Source: Periglandula ipomoeae IasaF13
Taxonomy: Eukaryota; Ascomycota; Sordariomycetes; Hypocreales; Clavicipitaceae
DNA length: 64,000 bases
Reading direction: 5' to 3'
Assembly: GCA_000222875.2 (NCBI GenBank)
Contig: AFRD01000007.1
Coordinates: 123,178-187,177, forward strand
Made by a program: the position numbers and the translations under genes. Shown here in pieces: positions 1 through 12,961 of this stretch (positions are counted from its first letter, which is position 1; the number at the start of each line of letters is the position of its first letter). Below the pieces are notes generated by a model. The model saw only the letters and a program-made list of their open reading frames with translations. It was not told where the DNA came from and did no database searches.

Positions 1-171
1 TGGGATTTCATCTTTATCTACGCGAGTTCTGGGGAATAAAATTAGGGGACGAGACTGGGATTGGTGAATATGGGTATTGTGGCACGTTTCGATTTCAAAT
101 TGCGACTTCCTGCAGGTACAGTACTCTGTTTATAAATCTATATGCATACATGGTTCATGGGCCCAGAGAGT

Positions 172-2989
172 TTATAAATCAACGGCAGGGTATTGGGTGT
201 TCTCAATGTCCTTGATCGTTTGTCTCGTTCGCCCATTGTCCTCGAAGCTGGCTTGGATGAGGTCAACGACTTCTTGCACTGTGAAGTAGTAGCTCAGCTT
301 CTGCTCGCACCATAATGCCCTTATGCCATTCAGGTCGCTTTGCAGTATTTCGCTGAGATATTTGATACGAGGCCAATTGGGAGCATACTGCTCTGTGGTT
401 GAGACCTCTTTGGGCTCCGGCTTTGTGCCGCTGAGTTTACTTGGTAGGAAAAGATCATCTAGCGTGGTTGTTGAGACAATCAGGGAAGCAATATTGTAAG
501 CTTCGTCCTGTCCTATCGAGGACAAGTCCAGCACGTCTGTGATGATTCGGTTGGCGAGAGCATCTACTAGTGACCCAATGGCCTGGGACCACACGGATCT
601 AGGCAGGATGCTTTCCCACGTCGTCGCCATGGATCGAATGCGCGCTATTCCTGCTTCAATGGCGCTAGACGGATCGTCCTGCTGCACAACATTCTGAGAG
701 CTGCCGAGAAGGTCCTGAAGGATTGTTCGTTGAATCGTCATTTCGTTGTCATAGCTTCGGTTGGCGAAGTTCTGGAGCGTCTTGATGTCGTTGTCCAAAC
801 GCAGCATGGTCTTTGCTCGGGGTGTGAGATCCTTTCGTTCTTTCCAAGTTTCCGCGAACGCTTTCAACTGTTCTGCGATGTACATGGCGTCATTGTACAA
901 ATACCTGTATTGTTCTTGTTAATGAGGAACTCCACATGCTTTGTTTTCAGAGAACAACAAGGACTCACATATTACCACCAGCGCTCGAGGAATAGTAGTG
1001 GGGAGAGATGGCGCGGAATAGTGCCAGTGCAAAAGTCGGCAAGCTGAACAGACCCGGTGCCGTTGATGCAATGAGCTGGTATTGGTCTCCGTCTTTCGTC
1101 AAGACGGCAGCGTCTTCTAATATCGAGGCGATCATGTTCAGAACTGGCTCAGGCATAGACGAGATATGGTATTTCTCCTTGAAAACAAGCTCCTTTTTTT
1201 CTTCAAGAGCGGATGTCTTCTTCTGCTTCTTTGGGTAAGGCGGTTTGTCGTGCTCCGGTTCTGCAGTCGTGTCCTCGTCACCCCAGCCCCATGCATCAGC
1301 ACCAGTGTCTTCGTCCTCTTCACCCTGAGTGTTAGTCTTCCCCAGCACGTCGACTTCTTCGGTTGTTTGTCCAGGAGTATTATCTTCTTCACCCCATCCC
1401 CAGGCGTCAGTGCCGTCATCTTCCTTGGCTTCTGTGGCCGCGGCCGTAGTTGGCTGCGCTTCCTCCATCTTCTCATTTTCCTCATCATCCCAAGCATCAT
1501 CCCAGGCAGCGCCCCAGTCATTAGTATCTGCTGTGGCGCCAGCACCAGTCGTCGCGAGCTCCTTACCTTCGGATATGGTGACCATGTGCTTCTCGATCCT
1601 CTCCACTTGTCTTGGGGCGCCGATTCCTTGTGTGAGTTTGGTTCGAACGGTATCCAGAGCAGTCTCCCGACATCGTCCTAGCCATGTCATGTGTGCTTTG
1701 CTCACCCACTCTTGGAGCTCTTCAAGGCCGCTGTAGCCACTTGCCTCAAGAGCATCACAGAAGATCCGAGCACTCTGCATAATGCTTTGAAACTGCGGTA
1801 TGTCGTTCAGCGATGATGGGACTGCCGGATTTAGCCACTGCCGGATCAATCTTGGTATCAGATCTGACATCATGAAGCTTCCGAGTTGGCCCAGCAAATC
1901 TCGAGGCAACTTCTGGGCCAAAAAATTCACGACAACCTGAAGATCAGATAAAAGCGCTTCTACAGACGTATCGTTTTGTCCAGATAATGCCAGCTCGTCC
2001 CCGTTGACTTTGACACTTGCAGTGGTCTTCTTGGTCTGGTCCATTCGCGGCGAGACTATCGCTCCATCCAGATTCCTCCACATCTGCTCCATTCGCTCAT
2101 CGGTTTCTTTGTATGCTTTCAGTCCGATGACGGCTTCTGAAAGGGTCATGCCGCCCGCTATAATGTGTCAACATATCTGTTACCCAGATAGAAAGGAGTT
2201 GTACATACAAGGGAGAGATTCCCGAATAGTGACTGTGCCATCATCAACGTTGAAATTGACCAACTCTTTCCATATTTGATTAAACACTTCGTGGATCGTA
2301 GACTTGAGCCCAAAGGCGCGATGGTCTAGGACCTTGATGACTCGACAGGTTTTGCTTACACCGACTTCGTCAAGGGCGTTCCAAGTCTCTATATGCTTGT
2401 CAATAACACTCTGACGAAAAGTTCGGCCCTCGGTGACAAAGAATGGCACTCACGCTCAAGGAGCCGCAATGAGTCAAGGATTCGCCTCTCTCTTTGCGCA
2501 GTCTCGACCTCTTTCAGCAGGCCATTCAGGCGTTTGATCTTCGTCAAAACACCTTGTATTTGCTGTGTATAGTTGACCTCGCGCTGGAGGAATTGGACCT
2601 TCTCCTCAGCATCCTCTATCACCTCTCCTGACACCTCTGGAGCTTCCGATTGGCGCACGATTTCGTTCGCGATGGTCTTGGACCGGATGATGTCCTGCTG
2701 CACGGCTTTTGCATTCTGAGCCCAGGAACTGACATCGTCTTTTGTCTCCTCGTTTATAACATGGATTTCGCCCTGCCATGGTGTAAGTCCCTGTTCCGGA
2801 TGTCAACTTCGTTGCTGATTGCCCACACACCTCGAGATCCGCCTTCGCCTTGGCCAATGCCTCAATGGTAGGTTGGAGATCTACGTCTGAGACAGGCGGC
2901 AGGGACGAGACGTCCTCCGGAAACCTCCCTTCCAGCGCAAAGCCTACGATGGCATCGCTCAGCTGCTGCGGCTCCGTCGCCGTGGTCAT
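172..2989 (-). CDS. ZW10/Dsl1-family tether subunit (ER-Golgi retrograde transport)
   Basis: Five exons: 2989-2831, 2772-2450, 2408-2209, 2157-969 and 904-172, giving about 867 residues. The N-terminal half is a predicted coiled coil (residues about 95-160). The central part reads like the ZW10/Dsl1 family (two leucine-rich helical blocks, one beginning ALLSDLQVVVNFL). Between them and the C-terminal domain lies an acidic, Trp-rich linker (forward 1270-1530) with the motifs WDDAWDDEE, DAWGWGEED and DAWGWGDED. In yeast Dsl1 such an acidic Trp lasso binds COPI coat subunits, so I infer the same tethering role for COPI vesicles at the ER. The second intron is doubtful: the perfect GTGAGT donor at 2453 gives the wrong phase, and only a weak GTGCCA donor (2449-2409, 41 nt) keeps the frame. 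Start chosen at the first ATG of the conserved frame. The gene is divergent from the M16 protease, with 1.25 kb between the starts. Confidence 0.85.
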
Positions 2990-4244
2990 GGCTCGTCGCG
3001 GCGCGCAATCGACGGGGTAAGTCTGCTAAAGCGCGTCCAGGAGTGCTGGCGATCGGAGCTAGCTCGTATAATTCTAAATGTAATGGCGTGTTCTCGGCGA
3101 CTGTATCGTCGTATTCGTCTCGATTGGATCTGCTGCCATAAATATGCTGCCGCGTGCTGTCTGAGCTCTAGCTTCTCTTGTTCCAGGCCATGGAAGCTCG
3201 GGCAGACAGCTGTCAAGTTTGAGGTCATACCGGTCATAGCAAGAAAGTGGGGCCACGCGATGCATGGGGCGTGGCACCTGTCGCAGTCGCAGTCTGCCAA
3301 TTCTGCCATGCCCGATGTCGTCTGTCGGGCACCTTCACTTCAGTTGAGGGTACCTGCGTGACACCGGCTGGACCCAGCGCACGGCACACAGCCAGTAGCA
3401 CCACCGACTCCACCATCCACACCCGCCAAGCACAACAATGGAGGGGCATTTATGGTTTGTCTTGAAAAATCCAACCTTCGTGCAGGCAAACCCAATCACC
3501 TGACGAAACGTTGCTTGCCGCTGCGCCTTTGACAAGTTTTTTTTTCTATACTGACTGACTCTGGCTCGAGGTGCTGTGCGTTCGGAATCTATCTACGGAC
3601 AGGTCAGTGTTCTCGTCTTACTCGCCAGCCTGGCAGACTGTCGCCTTAAGATGTTCAAAGCTGACGTAGCGGGGTAGTTTGATAGTGTTTTCCCTACACA
3701 CCTCCTCGCCAAGCAGATCTTGACATCTAATCAGCTTGATAAAGCCTGAGAGAGAGTTCGATTACTGAGGATTTCGGAGGCGAGTCAAACCGTATTCGGA
3801 CTTGCGCAAATATATCATCGGTTTGCTTCACTGGTGAGTCTTTCACACTTTGTTTCTTACTACTCTACACTCATCTGCTTCTGGATGTAGCATCCTTTGT
3901 CCCATCCTACCATATCATGGCCTGTTCCCAAGCACCGCGAACTCTGTTTTGCTACCCAAAGCTTTTCTACGAATATCCATTCCAAACCTGCTTGCAAATG
4001 CTCAGTCAATCCATACTTCGGGGGCTACCGAGTCCTACCCTGTATTATACAACCCCAATACCGTTGAGGAATGGTTCATCCCGTGTATGAGGGTGCATTA
4101 TACAAGTGACAGAGGAACCAAGCTCATCTCGTTATATCCTTTAGCTCCTCATTTTCGTTGGGTTTCCTGCCCAAGCTGGTTGAGCTGGTACTGACAATTT
4201 TAGAAGTTTGTGCTAAAGGACTGACGCGGGAACAAACACCTGCC
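2990..4244. promoter_or_regulatory. divergent promoter region between ZW10/Dsl1 and M16 protease genes
   Basis: No coding frame with a convincing ATG was found here. The right part looks like a spliced 5' leader of the downstream protease: GTGAGT at 3834 with an acceptor at about 3890, and a CTGAC branch site with an acceptor TTTTAG ending at 4203. The stretch is rich in pyrimidine runs. It must hold promoters for both flanking genes. Confidence 0.5.
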
Positions 4245-7200
4245 ATGCCTTCTACCACACGGCCATCGAGGTTCCGCAAGGTTCAAAGCTTTGCCACCGA
4301 CTATGCACCATGCACCATTACTCAATATGTGTCCGAGAGAAGTGGCATGCAGGTTGTCGTCGCTGACCGCCAAGGGCCGAAAATCAACGGGTACTTCACT
4401 TTAGCTACCGAGATCCTTGACGACTCAGGCGCACCACACACGCTGGAACATCTCGTTTTCATGGGATCAAAAAGCTATCAGTTCAAGGGACTCCTAGACA
4501 AGCTCTCCTCAAGGGCGTATTCAGGAACAAATGCATGGACGGCAACGGATCACACGGCGTACACACTCGAAACAGCAGGATGGGAGGGATTTGCTCAAGT
4601 ACTTCCTGTTTATCTCGAGCATATTATCCTGCCGACAATCACGGATGAAGCAATCACCACTGAGGTTTGGCATATAGATGGCGAAGGAAACGATGCTGGT
4701 GTAGTCTATTCCGAGATGCAGGCGGTGCAGTTCCGCAGTGCAGAGATCATGGACTTGCAAGCTCGCCGACTCCTGTACCCGAAGGACGTCGGTTTCCGCT
4801 ACGAGACGGGTGGCATGACTGAAGCGCTGCGTGTTCTCACTCCAGACAGAATTCGCCAGTTTCATCGTGACATGTATCAGCCACGAAATCTGTGTCTGGT
4901 CATTGTTGGAGAGACTGACCACGACAATCTCCTGCAAATCCTTGACGACTTTGAAGAGAGCATCAAGGATGACATCCCCCCGCTGGATGGCAAATTCAAC
5001 AGGTATGTTGTAACATGAGTGAGCCCCAATCTGTGCGACCGATATTGACCAAGGGCACATTATAGACCCTGGCTTGAATCTGCTCAGCCGCCTGCGCTCA
5101 AGGAAACGATCGTCACTACTGCTGAGTTTCCTGAAGAAGATGAGTCTGTCGGAGAAATCCTTATTGGGTTTTTCGGCCCGAACTGTATGGATTTGATAGA
5201 GACATCGGCACTTAACATCCTTCTTACATATCTGTGCGGCTCCTCAGTTTCGATTCTGGAGAATGTTCTCGTGGAAAAGGAAGAGCTTGCTAGTTCAGTG
5301 ACGCACTGGTGGGAAGCACGACCCAATTCAGTAATCTGGCTTCAGCCTACCGGGGTTGCAACAGAGAAGCTGGAATTCGTCCAAAAACGTCTATTTGAAC
5401 TTCTCAAGGAAGTGGCTTCAAAACCAATTGACATGGAATATATGTTGGAGTGCATTAAAAGAGAGAAGCGACAAGTCAAGTTCCATGCTGAGACGTCCGA
5501 ATCGTTCTACGCTACCAACATCATCACTGACTACCTCTTTGGCAAGCGTGACGGATCAACCCTTCAAGATCTCGCTTCCCTCAGCGAATATGAGATATTG
5601 GAGAAATGGACAGACGAGCAATGGCGAGCTTTCCTGAGCAAATGGATGGCGGATGCCCACCACGTTTCTATCCTGGGCAAGCCGTCGCATGAACTTGCCA
5701 AGAAGATGAAGAGCGACAAGGAAGCACGCATTGCGAAAAGAAGGGAGAAATTGGGGGCAGAAGGATTAGAGAAACTGGCAAAGAAACTCGAGGCGGCCAA
5801 AGCCAAGAACGATGAACCTATTCCCGCTGAAGTTATTGACCGATGGAGCGTCCCTGGCACGGAGTCTATTCACTTCATTGAATCTGACACTGCGCGATCT
5901 GGCCGAGCTCGATCCATCGGCCTTGGCTCCGGCCCTGCGCAAAAAGTGGTTGACGCTTCTACGGACGGGAAATTGCCACTATTCATCCAGTTCGAAGATG
6001 TGCCGACCAATTTCGTGCACATCAACATCCACCTCGGCACTTCTCAAGTCCCAGTGGAGCTGAAACCACTCATGTCCATCTTCAGCGATAACTTCTTCAA
6101 CACCCACATCATCAGGGATGGCAAACAGATTGACTTTGAGCAGGTCGTGATGGAGCTCGAACGAGACAGCATTGGGTACGGCATTGGGTCGTCACGGTCC
6201 CTAGGAGATGCCGATGGCTATCTGATCCAATTCCAGGTGGAACCAGACAAGTACGCCGCAGCCGTCAACTGGTTAAAGACTATGATGTTTGACTCCGTGT
6301 TTGACCCTCAGCGACTCCAGGCCGCCGTGAACAAGGCCTTAGCTGATATACCAGAAGGCAAGCGTGATGGACGCGGCATGGCTGCTGAGATCGATGCCGC
6401 CATTCACATGGACAAGTCTTCGTTGACTGTGGCGAAGCGCACGCTTGTCAAGGCCGTGTACCTGAAGCGCCTGAAAAAGCTTCTCAAGAGCGAACCAGGG
6501 AAGGTCGTCGAGTGGTTCAACACGATCCGCAAGTCTCTGTTCACGTTCCAAAATATGCGCTTCCTGGTCACTGCGAATGTGTCGAAGCTTCAAGATCCCA
6601 TCACCACCTGGAATACTCTTTCTGAAGTGCTGACGGCGCAGGAAGACATGGTGCCCATCCCCAAGTTTGTCGATCTGCTGAACGACGAGGGCCGCAAGCC
6701 CGGCTCGGTGGGCACCATCATCGTGCCCATGACCACGCTCGAGAGTTCTTACTCCGTGAGCACCGCTCCCAGCATCACATCCCTCTCAGATCCCAAATTT
6801 GCCGCCATAATGGTGGCCATCGGGTATCTCGAAACCGTCGAAGGTCCCCTCTGGAACGCTGTCCGTGGCGCTGGATATGCATACGGCTCATACTTCTCTC
6901 GCAACATCGACTCAGGCATCCTGTCCTACCGCGTATACCGCTCCCCCGACGCCTACAAGGCCATTTCTGCGTCCCGAGATGCAATCCAGAAGATCGCAAC
7001 GGGCGAAGTCCCCATCGACAAGCACCTGCTTGAGGGCACAATCAGCCAGATTGTCGTCATGTTCGCCGACGAGCAAGCCACTATGCCCAGCGCCGCCCAG
7101 CAGAACTTTATTCAGAGTGTTGTGCGAGGCCTGTCCAAGGACTGGAGCAAGGACGTACTCAAGAAGGTGCGCGCCGTTACAGAGGACGAGATTAGAAGTG

Positions 7201-7500
7201 CTTTGAAGGAGTTTATTCTGCCGTGCTTTGAGCCGGGGAAGAGCAATGTTGTGATTACGTGTGCCAAGTTGATGACAGAGGTATGTCCATCTAGGGCACC
7301 CAAGTACCCTAAAATATCTAGTGAAGAATCAATCTGCTAACGGGCTGCAGAACATGGAAACCGCCTTCAAGGGCATGGGATACAAAGTGCAGACGCGGGA
7401 GCTGAGCTATTTCCACGATGATTACGGCCTGAAGGCCGGAGAGGATGAAGAGGGGTCAGAAGGGAGCTACGATTCGGATGAATCTGACGAGGAGGATTAG
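4245..7500 (+). CDS. M16-family zinc metalloprotease (yeast YOL098C/Sdd3-like)
   Basis: Exons 4245-5002, 5066-7280 and 7351-7500 give 1040 residues. The inverted zinc motif HTLEH is at residues 65-69, followed about 80 residues later by the YSEMQ segment that supplies the third ligand in this family. The protein has the four-lobe length of M16C proteases and a charged tail ending in acidic residues (EDEEGSEGSYDSDESDEED). The frame is open 29 codons upstream, but it starts there at a TTG and runs across a likely leader-intron acceptor, so ATG 4245 (MPSTTRPSRF) is chosen. Both introns have GTATGT donors. There is no mitochondrial presequence as obvious as that of the PreP gene at 12962; a cytosolic place is likely. 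Family call is firm, substrate unknown. Confidence 0.9.
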
Positions 7501-7868
7501 ATGAGGGCTCGTCTCGGTGACGAAATAGAGAGACGATATCATTTGTAGCTACGGAATGCGTCGCGTATCTAGATAGCAAATAGATGGTCCCGTTGAATTT
7601 AGAATCCATATATGCACGCAGGCTGTCGTGCATTGGAAAAGAATTCATTACACTCAATCAACTTTTGTATATTGTACATACCCTGATCTTCTCTTCCACC
7701 CATAATTTTTAAGGGGCGTTGCTTAGAGCTCCTTCACGGTCCAAGACCCCCCATATACCCCTCTCTTTCTCTCTCCGGCTTTTCTCTTCACAGCTCGTCA
7801 CGACCAGTAGCCGTAGCTGAGCCATCCTTATCTTTGTCCTTTTCGTTGGTAAGGGCCTCCTTGGGCCT
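7501..7868. other. convergent intergenic stretch, no gene seen
   Basis: Lies between the 3' ends of the M16 protease (+) and Ste24 (-) genes. It should hold both polyadenylation regions. No conserved frame was recognised. Confidence 0.5.
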
Positions 7869-9388
7869 CTAATCCAGTGCCTTGAGACGTTCCGACAGAT
7901 GGGGATGCGAGAAGTGGTAGCTTGCGTACATCCAGTCCGCATCCATGGTGCTCAGGTTCTGAGCATGCAATTTGATGAGAGAGCTGGCGAGCTCGGTGCG
8001 GAAGCCAAGGCCCTTGGCGAAGTCATCAGCCTCGAACTCGAACTTGCGGGAGAGAATGTTGAGCAGCAATTTGATGACGGTGTCCATGGGCGACAGGGCA
8101 TCAGAGAAGAGGATGAAGCCAATGATGATGGGGTACTGAGAGTGAAATCCGAATGCGTTGTACAGCGACTTGTTGTTGAGGAAGACGGAGAAGAGGGAGA
8201 ATACATAGAAAAGATGAGCCTGGTCAGAAATATTAGTCATAGTTCTCCGTGGTAACCTGAAAGATATGGTGGGATGGACGTTGAAATGGATCAACAGGAA
8301 GGAAACAAGGCATTCTTACCTGAGCAATTCCAAACAGACGAGTAGTGTGACCCAGCTTCCAGTGTCCGAGCTCGTGCGCCAAGATGGCGATGATTTCGTC
8401 CGTTTCCGTCTTCTCAATAAGGGTATCGTAGATAACAATGTGCTTCTTCCAGGGCAGACCGTAGAAGTAGGCATTCGAGTGAGCACTGCGCTTAGATCCG
8501 TCGATGACAAAAAGCTCCTGCAGCGGGAACTTGTGAGTAGCAGCAAGCCCGTTGACCTTGGTCTTCAGCTCACCCTCCTCGAGAGGCGACAACTTGTTGA
8601 ACAGTGGCTGGATGAAAATGGGGTATGCGGTGGTCGTGAACAGCTGTAAACCGGCAGCGAAGACCCACAAGTAGAAGACAAACTGGTTGCCAGTCTTTTG
8701 GATGATCTTGAGGAAAGCAGCGAGAATGGGAGGCACCAGCACGAAAGTCAGGAGGTTCGTCTTGACTATGTCATTGATAAACAGGGCGGGCGTCTGCTTG
8801 TTGAAACCAAACTTCTCCTCCAGCACGAATGTGTTGTACACGCGGGTCGGCAGAGAGAGGGCCTGCTGGATGAGGATGAAGCTCAGAACGAAGACGATGG
8901 AGTGGGAGATTTCACCGCTGAAGCGAGCAGGCGCCCATTTGAGCAGCAGATCGCCGGTCCAGGACCACAGCTTGGGAAGGACATCGTATTGGATAAAGGC
9001 AACATTTTGAATCTGCGCCCAGAGACCGGAGACAATTTCAAACTGAGCCTTGGCGCGGCCGTAGGCTTGGGACTTGTCGAATGTTTCTTGAGAGATTTCC
9101 TTGGACAGAACGACGGGGGGCTTGGTGCTTTGGAGAATACGGTATTGGCGCAGGGTGAGGAAAGATTCGAAGATGTATTGGCCGACGGAGAAGCCGAGAA
9201 TGAGCTTCTTCCAGGGGAAGAGAGGGCGATCGAGGTATCGCGCGAGGCGCTGAGGGGGAAAGGCAAGATGCATTGGTTAGCAGGTGCCTCTACATGAACG
9301 ATAGCATGTCACCAGGAGCAGGACACCTCCTTGCCATGAGGGTGGCCATCTCAATTGAACCCAAATAGCTTACCTGGAGGAAATCCAT
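7869..9388 (-). CDS. STE24: CaaX prenyl protease 1 (Ste24 family, M48)
   Basis: Exons 9388-9374 (five codons, MDFLQ), 9249-8320 and 8219-7869 encode 431 residues. Ste24 removes the C-terminal tripeptide of prenylated CaaX proteins and, in yeast, also clips the a-factor N-terminus; it sits in the ER and inner nuclear membrane. The zinc motif HELGH is at residues 297-301 and the third ligand lies in EADDFA near residue 378. Several hydrophobic spans precede the catalytic motif, as expected for this multi-pass barrel. The tiny first exon is supported by family identity: it supplies the start that the second exon lacks. Length is slightly below the yeast protein. Donors are GTAAGC and GTAAGA. Confidence 0.95.
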
Positions 9389-9968
9389 AATGGGGGCGTC
9401 AGCTACGACAACTAGCGTTGCGATAGCTTCTACAATCCAAGATGTTGCAAGTTGGATTGGTGCGTGAAGGCAGGATGAAGGGAAGGGAAGAGCAGAGCTG
9501 TCGTGTGCGACGCGGACGTGGTGGGTTCGGGCGGCAGCTCGACTGCCAGTTGACAGGGTGTCCTGTCTTTATCGATTTGCGCCGTCATCTTGGGCCGAGT
9601 GTGACGTGACGCATGGATCAGCTCCGCCGAACCGTGTAATGTGCTTTACTGTGTGCCTATTCTGAGAATGTACTAATAACTGCAGTTACAAATGGACGCA
9701 CAGAACATGCTGGCTCAGCTCTATTTCGGATTTGACTTTGGCTGGTGCTCAATGTTGTTGGCTGTCGCGCTCGAACCGCTCCCACCCGCCAGTCTCAGGG
9801 TTCCAGGTTGTCGCGCGCGGTCACTCATCATCACACATGGCCAGTCTTTCGAGAATTTGACGCTGGGCGAAAGCCAGCCAGTATATCTTCCCATTTACAC
9901 GTAACATACAATACATGCAGCGGCTTCTACGCCTCTGACAGACAAGCGGAGCGAAATAATCACAGCTA
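9389..9968. promoter_or_regulatory. upstream region of Ste24 gene and 3' flank of taxilin gene
   Basis: Only short frames without family resemblance occur. This segment should hold the Ste24 promoter on its left and the transcript end of the taxilin gene on its right. Confidence 0.4.
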
Positions 9969-10229
9969 CTACTTCATCCCCTTGCACAACTTCTCTATCT
10001 CCTCCACATTGAACTCGCCCACGTGAACCGACATGTCAGACAGGCGCATCTGGACCATTTCGAACGGCACGAATGGCAATACAGAAGCCAATGCCCGCTG
10101 CACTGCCTCAGGATTATCCTTGATTCGGTCCAATTGCGCAAAGATGTACCGTGCCAAATCCGGCTTGGCCAGATGCGCGACGTGCGGGCTATAAGCACCA
10201 ATCGAGCGGAGCATCTCCAACAGGCCATC
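9969..10229 (-). other. 86-codon in-frame extension directly behind the taxilin stop codon
   Basis: Right after the taxilin TAG (10232-10230) the same frame stays open for 86 more codons up to 9969. The predicted peptide is helix-rich and looks protein-like, with segments such as PDLARYIFAQLDRIKDNPEA and FNVEEIEKLCKGMK. It lacks an ATG near its start, so it can only be expressed by stop-codon readthrough, by an alternative splice (the stop itself is the end of a possible acceptor, ACATTAG), or by a sequence error at the stop. I do not recognise the domain. Confidence 0.4.
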
Positions 10230-11925
10230 CTAATGTCCATTGGTTGTCGCAGCTGTTGCCTGTTGTTGCTGTGCAGGCGCTGGCGGCCGTTCTGGTCCGT
10301 AGGTGACCGGAGCGGGCTGCTTCTCGACAGGCTGAGACTCTTCCTCGGTGTCGTCGTCGAACTCGCTAAGCTCTTCGTCTTCGCCGTCGTTCGAATAGTC
10401 ACTCTCGTCGTCTCCCTCAGCTCCGCCCTGATTATCTGAATAAGTGCTCTCCATGACACTGGCCAAACCCGGGGGACCCTTGCGGCCCTGATGTTGCATC
10501 TGTTGGATGATACTCATGAGCTTGTCCACCTTCTTTTCGGCCGAGTCCAGCTGCTTTTTCCAACCCTGTCGTTCTTCTGCCATGCGAATAATGTTTGCGG
10601 CGGTGGCTTCCTTTTGTCGTTTCAGAGCTTCGTTTTCTTTTTCCAGGCGCTTGCCCTTCTTTGACATGTCTTCCATCTCCTTTCGAAACGATAGAAATAG
10701 ATCGTTGCTGTTGTTGAGTGTATCTTCGACCTGGCGATAGCATGCATGGTTAGCAAGGGACTCGGCGAAAAAGAGTTCCCATAAGGATTGGCTAACGACA
10801 CACCTGTTTGAACTTGTCTACATAGACATTCAGCTGATTTCGAAGCTCGGTTTCGGTTTTCGTGAATGCTTGCACCTGCGCCTGCAAATGACGTGCTTTA
10901 CTCGACTCGGCCTCAACATTCTTCTTTTCTCGCTCGTATCGTGACTGATGATATTGAACTTCAAGCTCTTTCGTACGCATCAATGAATGAAAATGCAGCT
11001 CGCGCAGTTCATATTGCTCGATGAACGACTTGAAACGAACACGGAACCTATGGTGGTGGCAGAGTTAGTTACGGACAAAGACGGCACGCTCAGACCGACT
11101 GGTCACTTACAGTTCGTCCACTTCCATGTCCACAACCTGTTTTCGAGGTGTATCTTTCTCCTCTTGATACCCTTCCAGCTTTGACAACAGCGTCGCATAC
11201 TTTTCGTCCCAAGCCACCGTGTTTCGCTTCTGTGAGGTTTGGAGTTCCTTATTCTCGTTCTGTCGCGGAAAAACTCAAGTCAGTCCCTGTCACGAAGCCC
11301 TGCCATATAGAAATGGAAGCGTTCTAAAGATCTAACCTTCATCTTGTTATTGTCGCGCTGCAGCTCACGGCATAGTTTTTCGAGCTTCTCCTTCAGTCCC
11401 ACCGTCTTACCCAGCTCCGTCCGGCCGGCATCTCGTTCTTTCTGTAGGGTGTCACCACGCTTCTTGTTCTTTTGATTTTCCTTCTCCAGGCGTCGCATAT
11501 CGGCCAGCAGTTCACTGGAGCGTTTAGTGAGATGGTCGATCTTTTGCATGTCGTCCATCTTGGCGACTTGTTGCATGAGGTCTCGATTGGCTCTCTTCAC
11601 TTCGCGCTCTAATAATCCAATGATAATATAGTTAGCCCCGAATGTCCGATCCCTTTCCACATACTCCACGATGAGGATGTCTCCACGAATGCCACATTTT
11701 GTATGCTGCTCGCCACAGCGTAAACGTACCGATTTCTAGCTCCTGGTCCTTCTCGCCGGCGGCGTCCTGTTCCAACTGAGAGATCCGAGCCTGCAACAGC
11801 CGGGAGGCCTCGTTCGAATCCATCGCCTTCTTCCCCTTCCCCTTCTTTCCGAGCACGGGTGGTGCTGGATGGACATGGCCATCGTGACCGTTGTTCAGTG
11901 CCGTCTCTACTTGACTCGCAGGCAT
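10230..11925 (-). CDS. taxilin-family long coiled-coil protein
   Basis: Exons 11925-11730, 11608-11337, 11259-11111, 11047-10804 and 10730-10230 encode 453 residues with every phase matching. The protein starts with a short Ala/Pro/Lys-rich head, then a nearly unbroken coiled coil (about residues 45-345) of the myosin-like/taxilin type, and ends in an acidic and Gln/Ala-rich low-complexity tail (EESQPVEKQ, AQQQQATAATTNGH). Animal taxilins bind syntaxins and act in vesicle traffic; the same role here is inference. Start chosen at the ATG of MPASQVETALNN. The upstream 500 bp contain leader-intron signals (GTAAGT at 12271) but no ATG-initiated frame. An open frame continues past the stop (separate entry). 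Confidence 0.85.
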
Positions 11926-12961
11926 CGCGTACGAAGTTGATCAATTCCTTCGGGATGGTCACGAGAGCAAGAGTCTTCTCACGAAGTGTGCAACATCGGG
12001 GATTGGTGAGTGTTGGTGGAAATGGGCTGCAAATCACGGTATTTGTCGGCAAGCACTACGACAGGAACAAAATTTGCTAGTAGGAGGGTGAGTCGTGCGC
12101 CTGAATTCGGTAAGCCGGGAGTCTGATGGCCAAAAAGAGACTATGTCAACCTGAATGGCTAGATTAGCGATGCTGTAATCTTTGACGGTTGTTGCCATTG
12201 CCCTGCGTTCAGTCCAGGTTTGGCTATGCAACCAGGATGGAATAGAGATGGAGAGAAAGCTGGTACTTACAGAAATGGCTTCGAAATCGCTTGAGGGCAG
12301 CGACGAGGCGAGTTCGGGGCGGTCGCGGCGTCTCGCCCTGGTGTTGTGGTCCAAGACGTCAAATGGTCGGCGTAGCAATGATGCAGTTTTCACAGTGGCC
12401 GAGAAGAGACTCGCTGGGACGTACCTGGACCGGTCTGGAGTAGACGACACGACGTTAGTGGGTTATGCGCGGGTCGACGCAGAATCTGCTGGTTATGGAT
12501 ATTGCACTATCTACACTCCTGTTCCAGTGCTCTTGTGTCCCCTCGCCTCTTTTTGCCCGGCGCTGACTGGCCTGATGGGCGGCTGGGCTCTGCAATGATC
12601 CACTAAAAGTCCCACTGAAGTCCCCGTTGGCCGCTGTGTGGCCTGTTCCTCCGGCCGCGGTCTGCCTGACCTGACTAATCTGCCTAGAGAGTCGGTTCAG
12701 TGAGAGATGGGGTCCCATTGACGGCCAGAATCTTTCGTAAGCTTGTATCGAGACAAATTTCAAGAAGTCGCCAAGGCCGCCATTCGTTCGACCGTTGACG
12801 ACTTCTCAGTATAAAACCCGTCGCAGCATAGAGACGTCGATCCCCTGATGCTGCGGGAGGCTCGTGTTTGATTCATCCACTTAACTTTGTTTTGCATAAT
12901 TCTTGTATTAGTAGGCCTCTCTGCCTTGACCAATTCGTTTTCTTGATCACAGCTGCCCACG
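11926..12961. promoter_or_regulatory. divergent promoter region between taxilin and PreP genes
   Basis: Contains a likely leader intron for taxilin on the minus strand (GTAAGTACC at 12271 to an acceptor near 12203). An apparently long open frame here begins at GTG, not ATG, and is not supported as a gene. Confidence 0.45.

Noticed and set aside
12034..12450. 138-codon minus-strand frame between taxilin and PreP
   Set aside because: It starts at GTG, contains a perfect intron donor, and the spliced product ends quickly. Best seen as taxilin leader DNA.
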